Positions 32,480-43,270 of a stretch of DNA of 64,000 nucleotides are shown here, one piece after another. Each line of letters starts with the position of its first letter. The first letter of the stretch is position 1. The notes under the pieces were generated by a model, which ran no database searches, was not told where the DNA came from, and saw only the letters and a list, made by a program, of their open reading frames with translations. Location of the stretch: NCBI RefSeq assembly GCF_038396675.1, contig NC_088931.1, forward strand, positions 12,755,501-12,819,500, given 5' to 3'. Source of the DNA: Hydra vulgaris. Lineage: Eukaryota; Cnidaria; Hydrozoa; Anthoathecata; Hydridae. A program made the position numbers and the translations under genes.

Positions 32480-34850
32480 GTTTCTAGAAGTTTAGTTAGT
32501 AGTCGACATAATACTAGATAAATGATCTATTTTGCTCTTGAAATTATTCACCATTAATGCTTCAATGGTTGACTGTGGCAAAATATTCCATGTCTTTACA
32601 ATTCGACTTGTGAAGAAATGTTTTTAAATTTGACTTTTGACCTGTTGAGTGTATAAACTGTGCTTAAACTGATTACATCTTGTATTAGCAGCTGGTCAAG
32701 ACAACAATAACGATTCACAAAATTTAGGCGAATTGTGCCATGAGATATCTTCAATATGATGGAAAAATTTATGGAATTTAATTAAATCACCACGTTTTCT
32801 TCTTTCGATTAATGTTGTTAAATTCAGTTTGATTAACGTATGAAAGGTCTTTAATTTCAGGTATCATCTTAGTTGCATGTCTTTGCACATTTTCAAGTAT
32901 ATTAATGTCATTGTTTAAGTACAGATTCCATACCTAAACAGCAAATTTTAGATGTGGTCTCACATACGCACAATATAGCTTCTTGAAAGAGTTTTATAAT
33001 TAAATGCTTTGGCAATAATACCTAATTTACTGTTTGCTCTTGAAGCTGCTGCTCTGGTTTGCATGGTCCGTTTTAAGTTGTCTGATATCAAAGCTCCTAA
33101 ATCTCTTTCAATGTTTGTTGTTAATAATTTGATCTTAATATCATTATCAGTCATTTAACAATCAAAGTTTTGATTATGTATACCAAAGTGCATTTTCTTA
33201 CTTTTTTCAATATTGAAATCCATGTCGCATTTGTATGCCCATTTTAATAACTTATCAATATCATTTTGCATAACATCATGATGTATTAATGAATTAACAG
33301 GTGCAATAAGTTTGTTATCATCGCCATACAATTTTGAAGTATTAATTGCTTGTTCTGGTAAATCGTGTACAAAAATTAAAAATAATAATGGATCTAATAC
33401 CGATCCTTGAACTATGATGAAGTTATGTCACCCAGGACTACTCTTTGTTGCCTTTCAGATAGAAATGATTTAATCTAATTTAATAAGTTAGATTTGATGC
33501 CATAAGAGGATAACTTTATTAACAGACGTTTATGTGAAACACGGTCAAAGGCTTTTGCAAAATCAGTATATAATACATCAATTGATTTTCCTACATCTAT
33601 GCTGTTAGTTAAAATGTCTAAGTACTCTAAAAGATTAGTTGTACAGTTTCTGCCTTTTCTAAAGCCATGTTGATGAATAGTCAAAAGTTTACTAGAATTT
33701 AAATGATTAATAATTTTGTCAGCTATAATTTGTTCTATAATTTTGCAGGGGATTGAAGTTAAAGATATTGGACGATAGTTACAAGGTTTAAGTTTTCTTC
33801 CTTTTTTGAAAAGAGAAGTTACATTAGCTTTTTTCCATTCGTCTGGGATAAAACCACTTAAAATTGATTTTTATACATAAAATATAAAGACAAACTCATA
33901 CTGTTTGCACGTGCAATGGATGAACATATGGATGAACACAGTCAGGACCCATAGATTTTCTAATATCCGTTTTTAGCATATAGTTTCGTACTAGTTCTTT
34001 AAAGATATATATATTTCTTCTAACATAATTTTACATCTATTTTTGAATTCTGGTAGTGTCTCCAAACGTTCAGACATATAAACGGAATTAAAATAGTCAT
34101 TTAAGGTACAAGCAATTTGTGTTTTATCAATGACAATGGTACCATCTTTATTTTCAACTGCTTTAATGTGGCTTTTAAACTTATTAGATTAGTTTTCATT
34201 GTGACCAGAAGAATGTGCATTTTCATTACTCCAAGTAATATTTTCAAAGTTGAAGTCTCCTGAAAAAAGTAATCCTGAAAATAATCCTTTGTCTAATTCA
34301 TTTTTGCCACTGGACATTGAAGATATAATTGTTTTATTAGATTCTTTAGATGATTTAGGAGGTCTTTAAATACACTCTAATAATATTTTTTATTTTTAAT
34401 TTGCAAAGATACCCACACTTGTTCTATATTTGTAGAGTTGGTCAATATTAATCTCAGATTTTTGCCACTGGACATTGAAGATATAATTGTTTTATTAGAT
34501 TTTTTAGATGATTTAGGAGGTCTTTAAATACACTCTAATAATATTTTTTATTTTTAATTTGCAAAGATACCCGCACTTGTTCTATATTTGTAGAGTTGGT
34601 CAATATTAATCTCAGAAGAATCAATAATTTTTTTTAATATAAATAAAAGCTCTGCCACCTCTTCCTTTTTCGCGATCACACCTATACAAATGGTAATTTA
34701 TTATATTTATATCTGATATTTGTTTAAACCGAGTCTCAGAAACAAAAAATACATCAGGTTAGCAATTTGCAATTGAGCTCTAACTTCATCAATTTTGTTG
34801 CATTTGTTGACCACACTGTAAGACTAGGATTGTTAATGTGTTTTTTATAC
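32480..34850 (-). pseudogene. Non-LTR retrotransposon ORF2 relic
   Basis: Read from 34850 down: endonuclease pieces (YHLYRCDREKGRGGRAFIYI near 34700; VWVSLQIKNKKYYWSVFKDL near 34400), then the RT start (SMGPDCVHPYVHP near 33920), QHGFRKGRNCTTNLLEYLDI and LYTDFAKAFDRVSHKRLL (33684-33475). The catalytic box is altered to YGDD in LYGDDNKLI near 33320. The C-terminal region ERDLGALISDNLKRTMQTRA follows at 33154-32960, with further pieces to about 32500. Many frameshifts and stops occur. The RT style fits the CR1/Jockey-like LINE group but differs from the copy at 3.8-8.1 kb. A 157-base tandem duplication interrupts the endonuclease part. Confidence 0.75.
34301..34615. repeat. 157-bp tandem duplication inside LINE relic
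   Basis: 34301-34457 is repeated at 34459-34615 with only a few changes. Both contain TTTTTGCCACTGGACATTG and end CAATATTAATCTCAG. Confidence 0.9.
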
Positions 34851-35462
34851 AGTATTCTTTTAAAAAATTAGTTGCTGTAACTTTTTTGATGTCTTTCCTA
34901 GTTGACAAATCATAAATTATTCTTAAAATTAAAGAGTAGGAATAAAAGCTTTCAAACTTTTAGTCCAGAAGGAATAGTAGCTTCTATGTGCTTTATGCAT
35001 ACGTATTATGGACATAAACATATATGTTTGCAATTTAGTTAGATGCTGGTATTCAATATCCTTTCATATTTATATAAACTTTAGTATTTATATGGTGTAG
35101 TACTTATATGGTGTAGTATTTTCCAAAAGAGAAGATGATGATGATATGATGATTACGATGATCATGTTGATCATAATGATGTTTATATACGCATACATAA
35201 AATATAACATGAATTTTTAATAAAAAAAATATACTTTAGAATGTATAAATGTTGATGCAGCCCCAGTCAGAAACCCGGCCTTAGCTATATTTTATCAAAC
35301 CCAGCCCTGGCCCCCAATCAAATATCATCTCTGGTCCTTTACTATTAGTAGACAATAGCCACTTACATTATTATTATTTAAATAATCATTTTTATTAAAT
35401 GGAATATCTTAAATAAAAATTATTAATACAAAGCAGTTACCAAGACTGTTAAAAAAGAAAAA
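34851..35462. other. Non-coding DNA with short duplications
   Basis: Includes ATGATGAT-rich text near 35135-35190 and the right GC-rich end of the candidate element. No gene seen. Confidence 0.45.
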
Positions 35463-35825
35463 GGTAATCCTGCAGTTAAGCGGCCTAAAATAATTTTATT
35501 TTTTCGCTTGTTGCGCTCTCGTCAGAGGATGCTTTTTAAACATTAGAAGTATTAAGTGAAATAATAATAAAAAAAAAAGATGCTGCCTCATGCCAAACCC
35601 TTAGTCGATGTAGCAGCACTTCCTTGTAGCAACAGGCTATAAGATAGTCGATGTAGCAGCACTCCCTTGTAGCAGCAGGCTATAAGATAGTCAATGTATG
35701 TACTGAAGCTAATAAATATTCCTTTTGTTTATATTAAAATGTCACTACTTTGAGCAAGTCTTCACACGAAAGTGCAACAAGCGAAAAAATAAAATTATTT
35801 TAGGCCGCTTAACTGCAGGATTACC
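35463..35825. mobile_element. hAT-type MITE with perfect 8-bp TSD
   Basis: Inverted arms of about 52 bases (GGTAATCCTGCAGTTAAGCG and onward) are perfect over nearly the whole length. Both sides are flanked by AAGAAAAA (35455-35462 and 35826-35833). The core holds two tandem ~47-base copies of GTAGCAGCACT(T/C)CCTTGTAG followed by CAGGCTATAAGATAGTC. Related core text recurs near 37.65 and 47.35 kb. Confidence 0.9.
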
Positions 35826-35833
35826 AAGAAAAA

Positions 35834-36042
35834 ACCTACCTGGAGTAGTAAGTAACCCGGGTGCCACTTACTACTCCAAGTAAATTTTTCACTAACAAAT
35901 CAATGTCAATTCTTGAAGAAGCATTAAACTTCTTTAAAGTAGTATGGAAGCTAAAATTTAACAAAAATAGATGTCACTAATATTTATTGTGTGATGTTCA
36001 TGCCAAGTATGATGAACATTTGGAAACAAGAAAAAAAAAGTT
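35834..36042. other. Short spacer with small hairpin
   Basis: GGAGTAGTAAGTAACCC and its complement GGTGCCACTTACTACTCC form a hairpin at about 35841-35877. No gene. Confidence 0.5.
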
Positions 36043-36246
36043 CTAGAAAAATGTTAGTAAAAATTCAAACTTCTCTATACGATTATTTGTTTGATTGCTA
36101 AGGTGACGAATGGATTTGCGACCAAAAGCTGTTATGGAATCTTTGTACGGAATCCAATTTTCAACAATACAGTCATAATAACATAGTACTTGTTCTAAAT
36201 TATTGATGGCTAAATCAAACTCTGATTCTGTTTTGGCATTTAGCAT
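36043..36246 (-). pseudogene. MULE/ZSWIM-type transposase fragment
   Basis: NAKTESEFDLAINNLEQVL, then YDCIVENWIPYKDSIT and HLSNQTNNRIEKFEF. The W.P.K......NNRIE pattern matches the end of MULE-type transposase domains in SWIM-zinc-finger proteins, where NNR.E contributes the last acidic residue. Only about 65 codons survive. No upstream part is found, and both flanks are AT-rich. Identification is by motif recall. Confidence 0.45.
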
Positions 36247-36507
36247 CTCTTGTGTATACTAAAGCAGAAATATAGCTATATATTGGTACGTGCGTATCTG
36301 GGTTTTTCCGGCACCGATTTTAAAGACAAAAACTGTGACCTTTTTTTTCACAGCGTGCTCGAAGTCGGTGTGGTAAAGATTTATTTTTCTTTTTTTTTAG
36401 AATTTTATATCAGCTTAGATTTTATTAAAAAAGTAGAATGTTTTATCTTGAATAAATCATGGTTTTTTTTTTACGTGTAATAAATTTTTCAGTTTTTTGT
36501 ATTGCTA
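36247..36507. other. AT-rich spacer, no gene seen
   Basis: A plus-strand 76-codon frame here is hydrophobic and T-driven, without coding character. Confidence 0.4.
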
Positions 36508-36990
36508 TTTAAAATTTCGTTTTTGTTCTGGAACTGCATTGATATTGAAGACATGTTGGTACATATTTGAAATTTTCCAGTCAACTGTATAAATCAATTT
36601 TCTATGTGCCTGCCAAATTTCATTAAAAAAAATTCATGACCACATACCGTATTTTTCGACCCAGTAGAGGTTCCATTTCCACCTCTTTTAGTGTTACTAT
36701 TACTGTTACACTTTACTAAACTGTTTCTGCTACTGTTACTTTTTGCTGTAAATTCTGTTTTTTTTTTTACAGTTACCAGTGATTTTTATTCGGTTTTAAA
36801 ATTTTGTTTCTGTTCCGGAGGTGCATTAATATTGAAGGAATGTTGATACATATTTGAAATTTTTCAGTCAACTGTATAGATCTATTTTCTATGTGCCTGC
36901 CAAATTTCATTTAAAAATATAACTGACCTCATATCCTATTAATCCGCAAAGTGGAGGTATGTATTTCCACTTCCGTTATATAGTGTTAGG
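36508..36990. repeat. ~287-bp direct repeat, two copies
   Basis: 36508-36690 and 36795-36985 share long stretches (CATATTTGAAATTTTYCAGT, then CAACTGTATA and CTATGTGCCTGCCAAATTTC) at about 85-90 percent by eye. Confidence 0.8.
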
Positions 36991-37334
36991 GGGAGCGGGG
37001 GGTTTTTAACGGTAGCATTAAGTATATTTGATTTTTCATTCATAATAATGATATATTTTATTAGAACTGTTATACAAACTTTTTTTTTTAAGAGCCTTTT
37101 ACTACTAAGAATATTTGGGTTTTCTTTTTTTATAATTGTTAAATCATTTACACAAAAACTAACAATTAAAATTAATTAAGATGGTTATATAATAATTTTT
37201 TTTTTTGATTGCTAACTTTTTTCACACATCAAAATTAGTTTATATAGTATAGTATATTAGTTTATATAGTATATATAAAGTACACAAAAAAGGTATATTA
37301 TTAACATTTGAAATAAATAATAATAAAAGTATGT
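36991..37334. other. AT-rich spacer
   Basis: A G-run (GGGGGAGCGGGGGG) near 36991, then AT-rich DNA. No gene. Confidence 0.45.
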
Positions 37335-37624
37335 TTAAAATAGTAATAACAATAATAATAATAATAACAATAATAATAATAATTTTTCTGCAAATTCTGA
37401 GCAGCTATATTTTCTTAAACTAAATTTAATGAACAAATTAGCTGTAAAAGTTTTTATAAGTAAGTTGGGATTTCCCTTCCTTCCAATGTTAATCGAAAAC
37501 AATCGCTCTACGGAAGCGTTTGTACCTGGCAAGCTCTTTCTACCTCTGGCACTCGTTTTGCTTATCTTTATAGCATACGGCTTTTACAGAAAAAAAAAAG
37601 AAAAAAAAAAGAATAATGAAAGAA

Positions 37625-37712
37625 AATATTGCAACCAAACCACAAACCCTCAGTCTTGTTGCGGCACTCCTTTGCGGCAGCAGGCTATAAGATAGTTGGT
37701 GTATGTACAGAA
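37625..37712. repeat. Copy of MITE core text
   Basis: CAAACCCTCAGTCTTGTTGC, then GGCACTCCTTTGCGGCAGCA and GGCTATAAGATAGTTGGTGT, resembles the core of the 35463-35825 MITE. Confidence 0.55.
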
Positions 37713-38056
37713 ATCCCCGGCAGCCAGCTATTTCAGTATGACATCATGCTATCTTAACACACATTTATAGTTATTATTTTTTTATTTTTGTTCTATTTTC
37801 AATACTATTCATTAAATTCATTAACGACACTATTCCTTTTTTTGGAAATGCGACAATTTGCGACAAAATTCCTTTTTTACATTTTCGACAATCAAATTTG
37901 TGACAATAAAACTTTGCGACAATTAAAGTTTTGCGACACTATTCCTGTCACCCATTCCAACCCATCGCTTGTCACATTCAACAGACTGTGAGTTCCAAGA
38001 AGAAAACTTTTCCTTTGTTCAATATAAATTAGCTCTCCGAATTTCGTCGAACAATT

Positions 38057-38300
38057 CATCAAATGTGATTTCTGTACTAATTTTTTCAAAAAAGTTATAG
38101 TTTCAATAATTTCAATCCATTCAATTTTACAGTAAGTTTTTACAGTAATTTTAGTAAGTAATTTTACAGTAATTTTTTGTCATCAAATGTGATTTCTACT
38201 AATTTTTTCAAAAAAGTTATAGTTTCAATAATTTCAATCCATTCAATTTTACAGTAAGTTTTTACAGTAATTTTAGTAAGTAATTTTACAGTAAGTCTTT
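38057..38300. repeat. ~124-bp tandem duplication in hAT relic
   Basis: CATCAAATGTGATTTCT starts at 38057 and again at 38181. Both continue AATTTTTTCAAAAAAGTTAT and on through ATTTTACAGTAA. Confidence 0.85.
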
Positions 38301-39007
38301 TTAAGTAAAGTCCAGTTAAAAAATTCAACTTGATTAAAGTGACGCGTCCACTCATCTATATACTCTAGGCAGACACTGTAAAAAATGTCTACTTCTTTAA
38401 GAAATTGGTTTTTCAAATGATGATTGCTTTCTTTAGTAACTTGCAAATGCTGTCTTACCATGAAAGGTAGAAATTTTTCTTCATTTCTAGATTTTATCTG
38501 ATCTTTCAAATCCTTTAATACTACGGCAACTTCAGCAGCAGAAATATCATCTTTCTCAATTTTTTTTAATGTGTTATAAAAAACACTGGCTTGACTGTGA
38601 ACAAAAAACAATACTATTTCACCCATTTCGTTATTGAAAAGTCAAATAAAAGTTTCGGAAAATTTTCTAAGCTTAAAAAGTATGATCTTAGAGGCTGATA
38701 TAATTTAAGCACTCTTTCGCTAACTATTAAGAATCCTAGCAATTTTTGATATTCCACACCGGCCTCAGGCCCGGTTCTAACAGTTTTCTATGTGTAGGCG
38801 AGATGCAAATTTGCCGCCGCAAAAATTAAAAATGCAATAATTTCCAATTTGAAGGAAAATAGAAAAACACTGAAAATCAAACTTTAATATATTTTTATTT
38901 TATTACGAAAAATTACACAAAAACAAAGTAAATAAAAAAACTGAATTTATACAAAAATAAAAAACAAAACAAATTCCATTCATGAAAAAATAAAAAACAA
39001 ATCGTAA

Positions 39008-39689
39008 TTAAAAGTGAATTTTCCTAGCTTTTAATTCTGCGAAATCTTTAACCAAATCTTCTATGTCCAAATGATCAGCAATTTCTTTCTCGATGGAAAT
39101 CGTAGCTAGACCAACTAAACGATCTTGACACATTTGTGATCTGAAATAGGATTTTATTATTTTCAGCTTTGAAAAGCTTCTTTCAGCACTAGCAACTGTG
39201 ACTGGTAACGTTAGTAGTATGCGAAGAGCTATCGAAAGGTTTGGGAATACTTCGACAACATTAGATGTGTAAATACATTTTAATACACTTTTTGGATCGC
39301 TATTGGAAGTATCAAGTCGTCTCCCAATAGCTTTAATTTCATACCAAAGTTCGACCCCGTTGATATCAGATATCAACGGGGTCATCAGACATAAGCGCTA
39401 ACTGCAAGTCCTTACAGTGTTTCAATAACTCATCATCCGTAAAGTGTTTGCTGCCGATATTGTAAAGAAACCCAAATAACTCGTTATATTCCGATAATTG
39501 CGTAAATCTTTCATTTATTGCTTGAATTGCGATGTCCAATATTCGATTGAAAAAAGATACTCTGAAGTTTTGTTCTGGTGATACTATCGGTTCATCACGA
39601 CCTTCGTATAGGAATTGTCTACTCTTTCTGCGTACGCGTACGGGATCATCCACATCAAATCCTTCAAAAATTTCTAGTTCAACTGCCAA
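39008..39689 (-). pseudogene. hAT transposase C-terminal half with hairpin frameshift
   Basis: 39689-39366 reads MAVELEIFEGFDVDDPVRVR, then INERFTQLSEYNELFGFLYN. 39385-39008 continues with LPVTVASAERSFSKLKIIKS (the hAT dimerisation signature A.AERSFS..K.IK), then RLVGLATISIEKEIADHLDI. The frame changes exactly at a 31-base perfect palindrome (39353-39383), which duplicates PVDI-coding text. N-terminal and catalytic parts are absent, so this is non-autonomous. Its family differs from the older hAT around it (SAERSFS here against NASVERLFS there). Confidence 0.8.
39353..39383. repeat. 31-nt perfect palindrome
   Basis: 15-base arms GACCCCGTTGATATC and its complement around a central A, inside a transposase reading frame. 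Confidence 0.95.
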
Positions 39690-40850
39690 TTTTTTTGCAT
39701 TTTTTCAACATGTATACAAACAAACGCTTTTATTACTATATTATTTATTTGAAAAAATTAGTATGTATTAAAGTTCCCGTAAAATACAACGCCGCCTAAG
39801 CAAAAAATTGTGGACAAATAGGAAATGTTATAATCTACAAAATCCATAACTTTAAATTATAAAAATGGAGTGAGTACGTAGAAGAACTTGGAAATTAAAA
39901 AAAATAAAATAATTTCTTGTTACAAAAAAAAAATTAAAAATTTTTTTTTTTTTTTGGGAAAACACAAAATAAATTAAGAAAATGCCGCTCTAGAAAAGTG
40001 CCGCTGTCGGCTGTCGCCGACGTCGCCTACGCTTAAAACCGGGCCTGACCGGCCTCATCGCACAAATTTTCTAAACTAGAAACTCGAACAGTAAAACGGT
40101 AAAAAAATAAATAAATTTGAGGAATAATCTCCACATCAATAGATAAACAACCAGATACAGTGTTTATTGCGTTTGATAAAATATGAACATTGCAACCGAT
40201 ACTAATGATTTCACGGTTTAGGTTGACGATTAACTTTTTGTGAATATTGTTATTAACGTTTCGTTTTAAACCTCCGATATTGGTATTGGTGTTGTCTGCA
40301 GAAATAGCCAAAACCTTTGAAGAAATATTGTTAGCACTAATGCATTTAAAGATAACTTCTAATAAAATATTTGATGTTTCTCCATTTACACAATCCATGT
40401 TAATCAGCGGAATTCGCACTCCCTCTTTAACATCAAAATAACGAGCCAAAATTGGATACATTTTAATGTCCTTGTGGTTTGATGCATCAAAAAGAATTGA
40501 CACATATGATGCTTTAAATAAAGCATTTTCTGAGTTAGTTTCACAATATTTCTTAAACACGTTTACAATTATTGCTTCGCATATTGTACGCGCACAAACA
40601 AATCTTGGATTATAAAATTTCTTAGATTAGCTTTCATGTACAATCAGCACTTCTAAAGCGATGATTGTGTTTGATTGTGTGGAATGCAATTGTTCCTTCT
40701 TGAATGGTTAATATTTTTTCATTTTGATCAAAGCTCTGACTCTTCATCAACTTTGTGATTTTATTTGACCGATATAAAAGCATCCAATGCCATTTTGTGC
40801 TTGATAGATTTGCAGACAGTCCACGACTACTAATGTTAAATAGGCTTCGA

Positions 40851-41509
40851 TAAATATTACATTTGAGGAGCTCATCTTTGATCTGCGTTAAGAAAGGAAA
40901 TATTTTCTTTAAATTATCATTAAATCTGTTTAACCTTCTTACTATTTATTTGATGTTTTGATGTATAAATAGTTATAAAAACCTTCAATTACTTTTTTAT
41001 GACCACTTATTTTTATGAACTTCTTATTAAAATAAATGGCAAAGCGTTATTTACAATAATTAGGGAAAAAAGACATTAACAAGGCAAACAAAATTTGCGT
41101 AAAACGAGCACATTTTGTTTGTAGTAGTTGAAAAATCTTTTGAAGTAATTTTTTTTCTTCTGTAATGGGAATTTTAAAAACATTTTTTTTTTAAATGCTT
41201 ACGGGAATTTAATTCATTTAGTTTCGTGTTTTATAGTTAAGTTAATTGGAATTTAATTCATTTTATTTTTTAACTATATTTTAGAAAATTCATATATTAA
41301 AAGACTTTCAAGTAAGATTTTTTGAAAGAATTTTATTTGCTTTTTTTATATATATAAACGCGTGCACAAACGCGTACAAACCCCAAACGCGCAAAACTAT
41401 CGTCAAACGCTTACTGTGCACAATAAACGCGTACGTATGGTCACCTTATTTAAGTTTGCATCAGAATTTTGGCTTCGTAGGACAAGACGGGAAAAGTTGA
41501 GCTTTGCTT
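40851..41509. other. AT-rich spacer with ACGCG cluster
   Basis: Mostly AT-rich. 41355-41435 has repeated AAACGCG(T) words. No gene. Confidence 0.45.
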
Positions 41510-42160
41510 TGGGGGCGACTGAATAAGTGCGAATTTTATAACTGCGAACCTGCATAAGTGCGACTGGCATAAGTGCGAACTGGCATAAGTGCGCCAAAAG
41601 AATTTGCAAACATTGGCATAAGTGCGAACTGGCATAAGTGCGAACTGGCATAAGTGCGAAACAATTGCAAAAACTGGCATAAGTGCGAACTGGCACAAGC
41701 GCGAACTGGCATAAGTGCGCCGAAAGAATTTGCAAACATTGGCATAAGTGCGAACTGGCATAAGTGCGAACCAATTGCAAAAACTGGCATAAGTGCGAAC
41801 TGGCACAAGCGCGAATTAGCATAAGTGCGCCGAAAGAATTTGCAAACATTGGCATAAGTGCGAACTGGCATAAGTGCGAACCAATTGCAAAAACTGGCAT
41901 AAGTGCGAACTGGCACAAGCGCGAATTAGCATAAGTGCGCCGAAAGAATTTGCAAACATTGGCATAAGTGCAAATTGGCATACGTGGCGAATTGGCAAGT
42001 TCGCACTTATGCCAATTCGCACTTATGCCAGTTCGCACTTATGCCAATTCGCACTTATGCCAATGTTTGCAAATTCTATCGGCGCACTTATGCCAGTTCG
42101 CGCTTGTGCCAGTTCGCACTTATGCCAGTTTTTGCAATTGGTCTTTGCCAACTGAGTAAA
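41510..42160. repeat. 16-bp satellite with 110-bp higher-order unit and inverted end
   Basis: The basic unit is CTGGCATAAGTGCGAA. Variant units (GGCACAAGCGCGAATTAGCA; CGCCGAAAGAATTTGCAAAC; CAATTGCAAAAACTGG) recur at a 110-base period (41718, 41828, 41938; an earlier copy at 41592 is 126 away). From about 41996 to 42143 the array turns into its reverse complement. Because 16 is not a multiple of three and the units lack stops, several frames on both strands stay open by chance. These are not genes. Confidence 0.9.
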
Positions 42161-42190
42161 TTGAACAGTCGCAAATAAACTCTCAAGAAA

Positions 42191-42790
42191 GAGTTGGGTA
42201 AAGTAAAACTTAAACAATTTTATTTCTTGAAATAAATAAGATGGGATTGAGCTAAAAAAATAATTTTTTCAGCCTAGCAACAACAAAAAAAAAAAGTTTA
42301 ATTTTCATTAGCTAGATAAAAATTTCGATTTTTCTCTCCATGGGAGCCATGAAATTTTGCGCAAGGTGAGATGAGTTTTTTTTTAAAGAGTTTTTTGTGT
42401 TTTATTGTCTTAAATTGATTTTATGGTTTTCCTTGATAGTCAAGCCCTTTTGTCTGATAGTTTTGCATTTAAAAACCAAACTCGGTTTCTATTTATTGTA
42501 TTTAGTGTTAATTATTTTTTGAATGTTTTAATCGCAGTATTTTTATAAGATTCAACAACTTTTACAATGGGTAATCGAGGAAAATTAAATTTTTTTATCA
42601 AAGCGTTCAAAATTACATCACGCGCTCGTAGCTGTTTTGTTGTTATTTCAAATACTAATTGAATATTAAGCAAAATATTCAATTGAATTGCTAATACAGA
42701 AAAAATTGTTTTTTGTGTGATTTCATTTTGGTAGGATTATTATTGAGGCCAATTTTATAAAATAAATAGGAGCTTACTTAACCCAACTCT
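42191..42790. mobile_element. Candidate 600-bp MITE
   Basis: GAGTTGGGTAAAGTAA at 42191 and its complement (one change) ending at 42790. No ORF. No clear target duplication. Confidence 0.4.
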
Positions 42791-43182
42791 TAACAAGCTT
42801 TAGCTAAGTTTGAAGCTTTCCTTTTAAGTCTCCTAAAATCGGAACAACACTTATCACAAATGCCAGTTGGGACTTTTGGGTCTTAGAGTAAATTAGTTGC
42901 TTCAGAGTTTGATGAACGTTTTTTAATTATGAATCCAGATAAAAGTCACAAGAAAAAAACAGCCTTCCTTTTCTCCTTTTTTTAAAGCTATAGCAATTTT
43001 GCGGGCAAAATATCAAATTACTTTACAGGAAGAGTCAACTCGCTTTTTTTTTTTTAATCTCCAGAGAATATTTATAAATTTTAGTAAAGCAAAAAAATCG
43101 CAAAGATTTTTTTTTATTCATCTTTCATTAACACCAGTATGCATTGGTAGAAAAGTGACAACGATGAAAGTCAACACTAAAT

Positions 43183-43185
<3 letters not shown>
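42791..43185. other. AT-rich spacer, no gene seen
   Basis: A plus-strand frame (42999 on) is built from T-runs and the following TA repeat and has no coding support. Confidence 0.45.

Positions 43186-43267
<82 letters not shown>
43186..43267. repeat. (TA)n microsatellite
   Basis: TA run with one TTA break, directly abutting a transposon end. Confidence 0.95.

Positions 43268-43270
<3 letters not shown>

Larger units (their letters stand above)
31040..35342. mobile_element. Candidate hAT-like element with GC-rich ends
   Basis: The left end near 31055 (GGGGCCCTGGCCCCGG) and the right end near 35335, read on the minus strand (CAGAGATGATATTTGATTGG then GGGCCAGGGC), share a G/C-rich inverted pattern unusual for this AT-rich window. 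The right tip CAGAGATG fits hAT consensus ends. No 8-bp target duplication could be found and no hAT transposase lies inside, so this is tentative. The interior holds a SINE and a LINE relic. Confidence 0.35.
38766..40047 (-). mobile_element. hAT deletion derivative with perfect 8-bp TSD
   Basis: 1,282 bp, tips CAGGCCCGGTT on both sides in inverted orientation, flanked by ACCGGCCT at 38758-38765 and 40048-40055. It inserted in an older hAT transposase gene. The interior keeps only the C-terminal part of its own transposase on the minus strand. Confidence 0.9.
37335..40850 (-). pseudogene. Old hAT transposase, interrupted by a younger hAT
   Basis: Pieces in order on the minus strand. 40850-40560: zinc-binding/N-terminal text (TIQEGTIAFHT; NPRFVCARTICEAI). 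40560-40056: the catalytic domain start (SYVSILFDASNHKDIKMYPI, SADNTNTNIGG, SIGCNVHILSNA), where the FDAS and ADNT acidic residues fit the first two catalytic positions. 38757-38037: the helical insertion and later parts (FFVHSQASVFYNTLKKIEKD, FLPFMVRQHLQ, CLEYIDEWTRHF). 37532-37335: the C-terminal dimerisation motif (MPGTNASVERLFS). Between the second and third lies the 38766-40047 insertion. Stops, shifts and a tandem duplication show it is dead. No TIRs found. Confidence 0.75.

Noticed and set aside
41403..42217. Eight overlapping ORFs up to 211 codons on both strands
   Set aside because: All are translations of the same 16-bp satellite in different frames. No start context, no non-repeat coding sequence.
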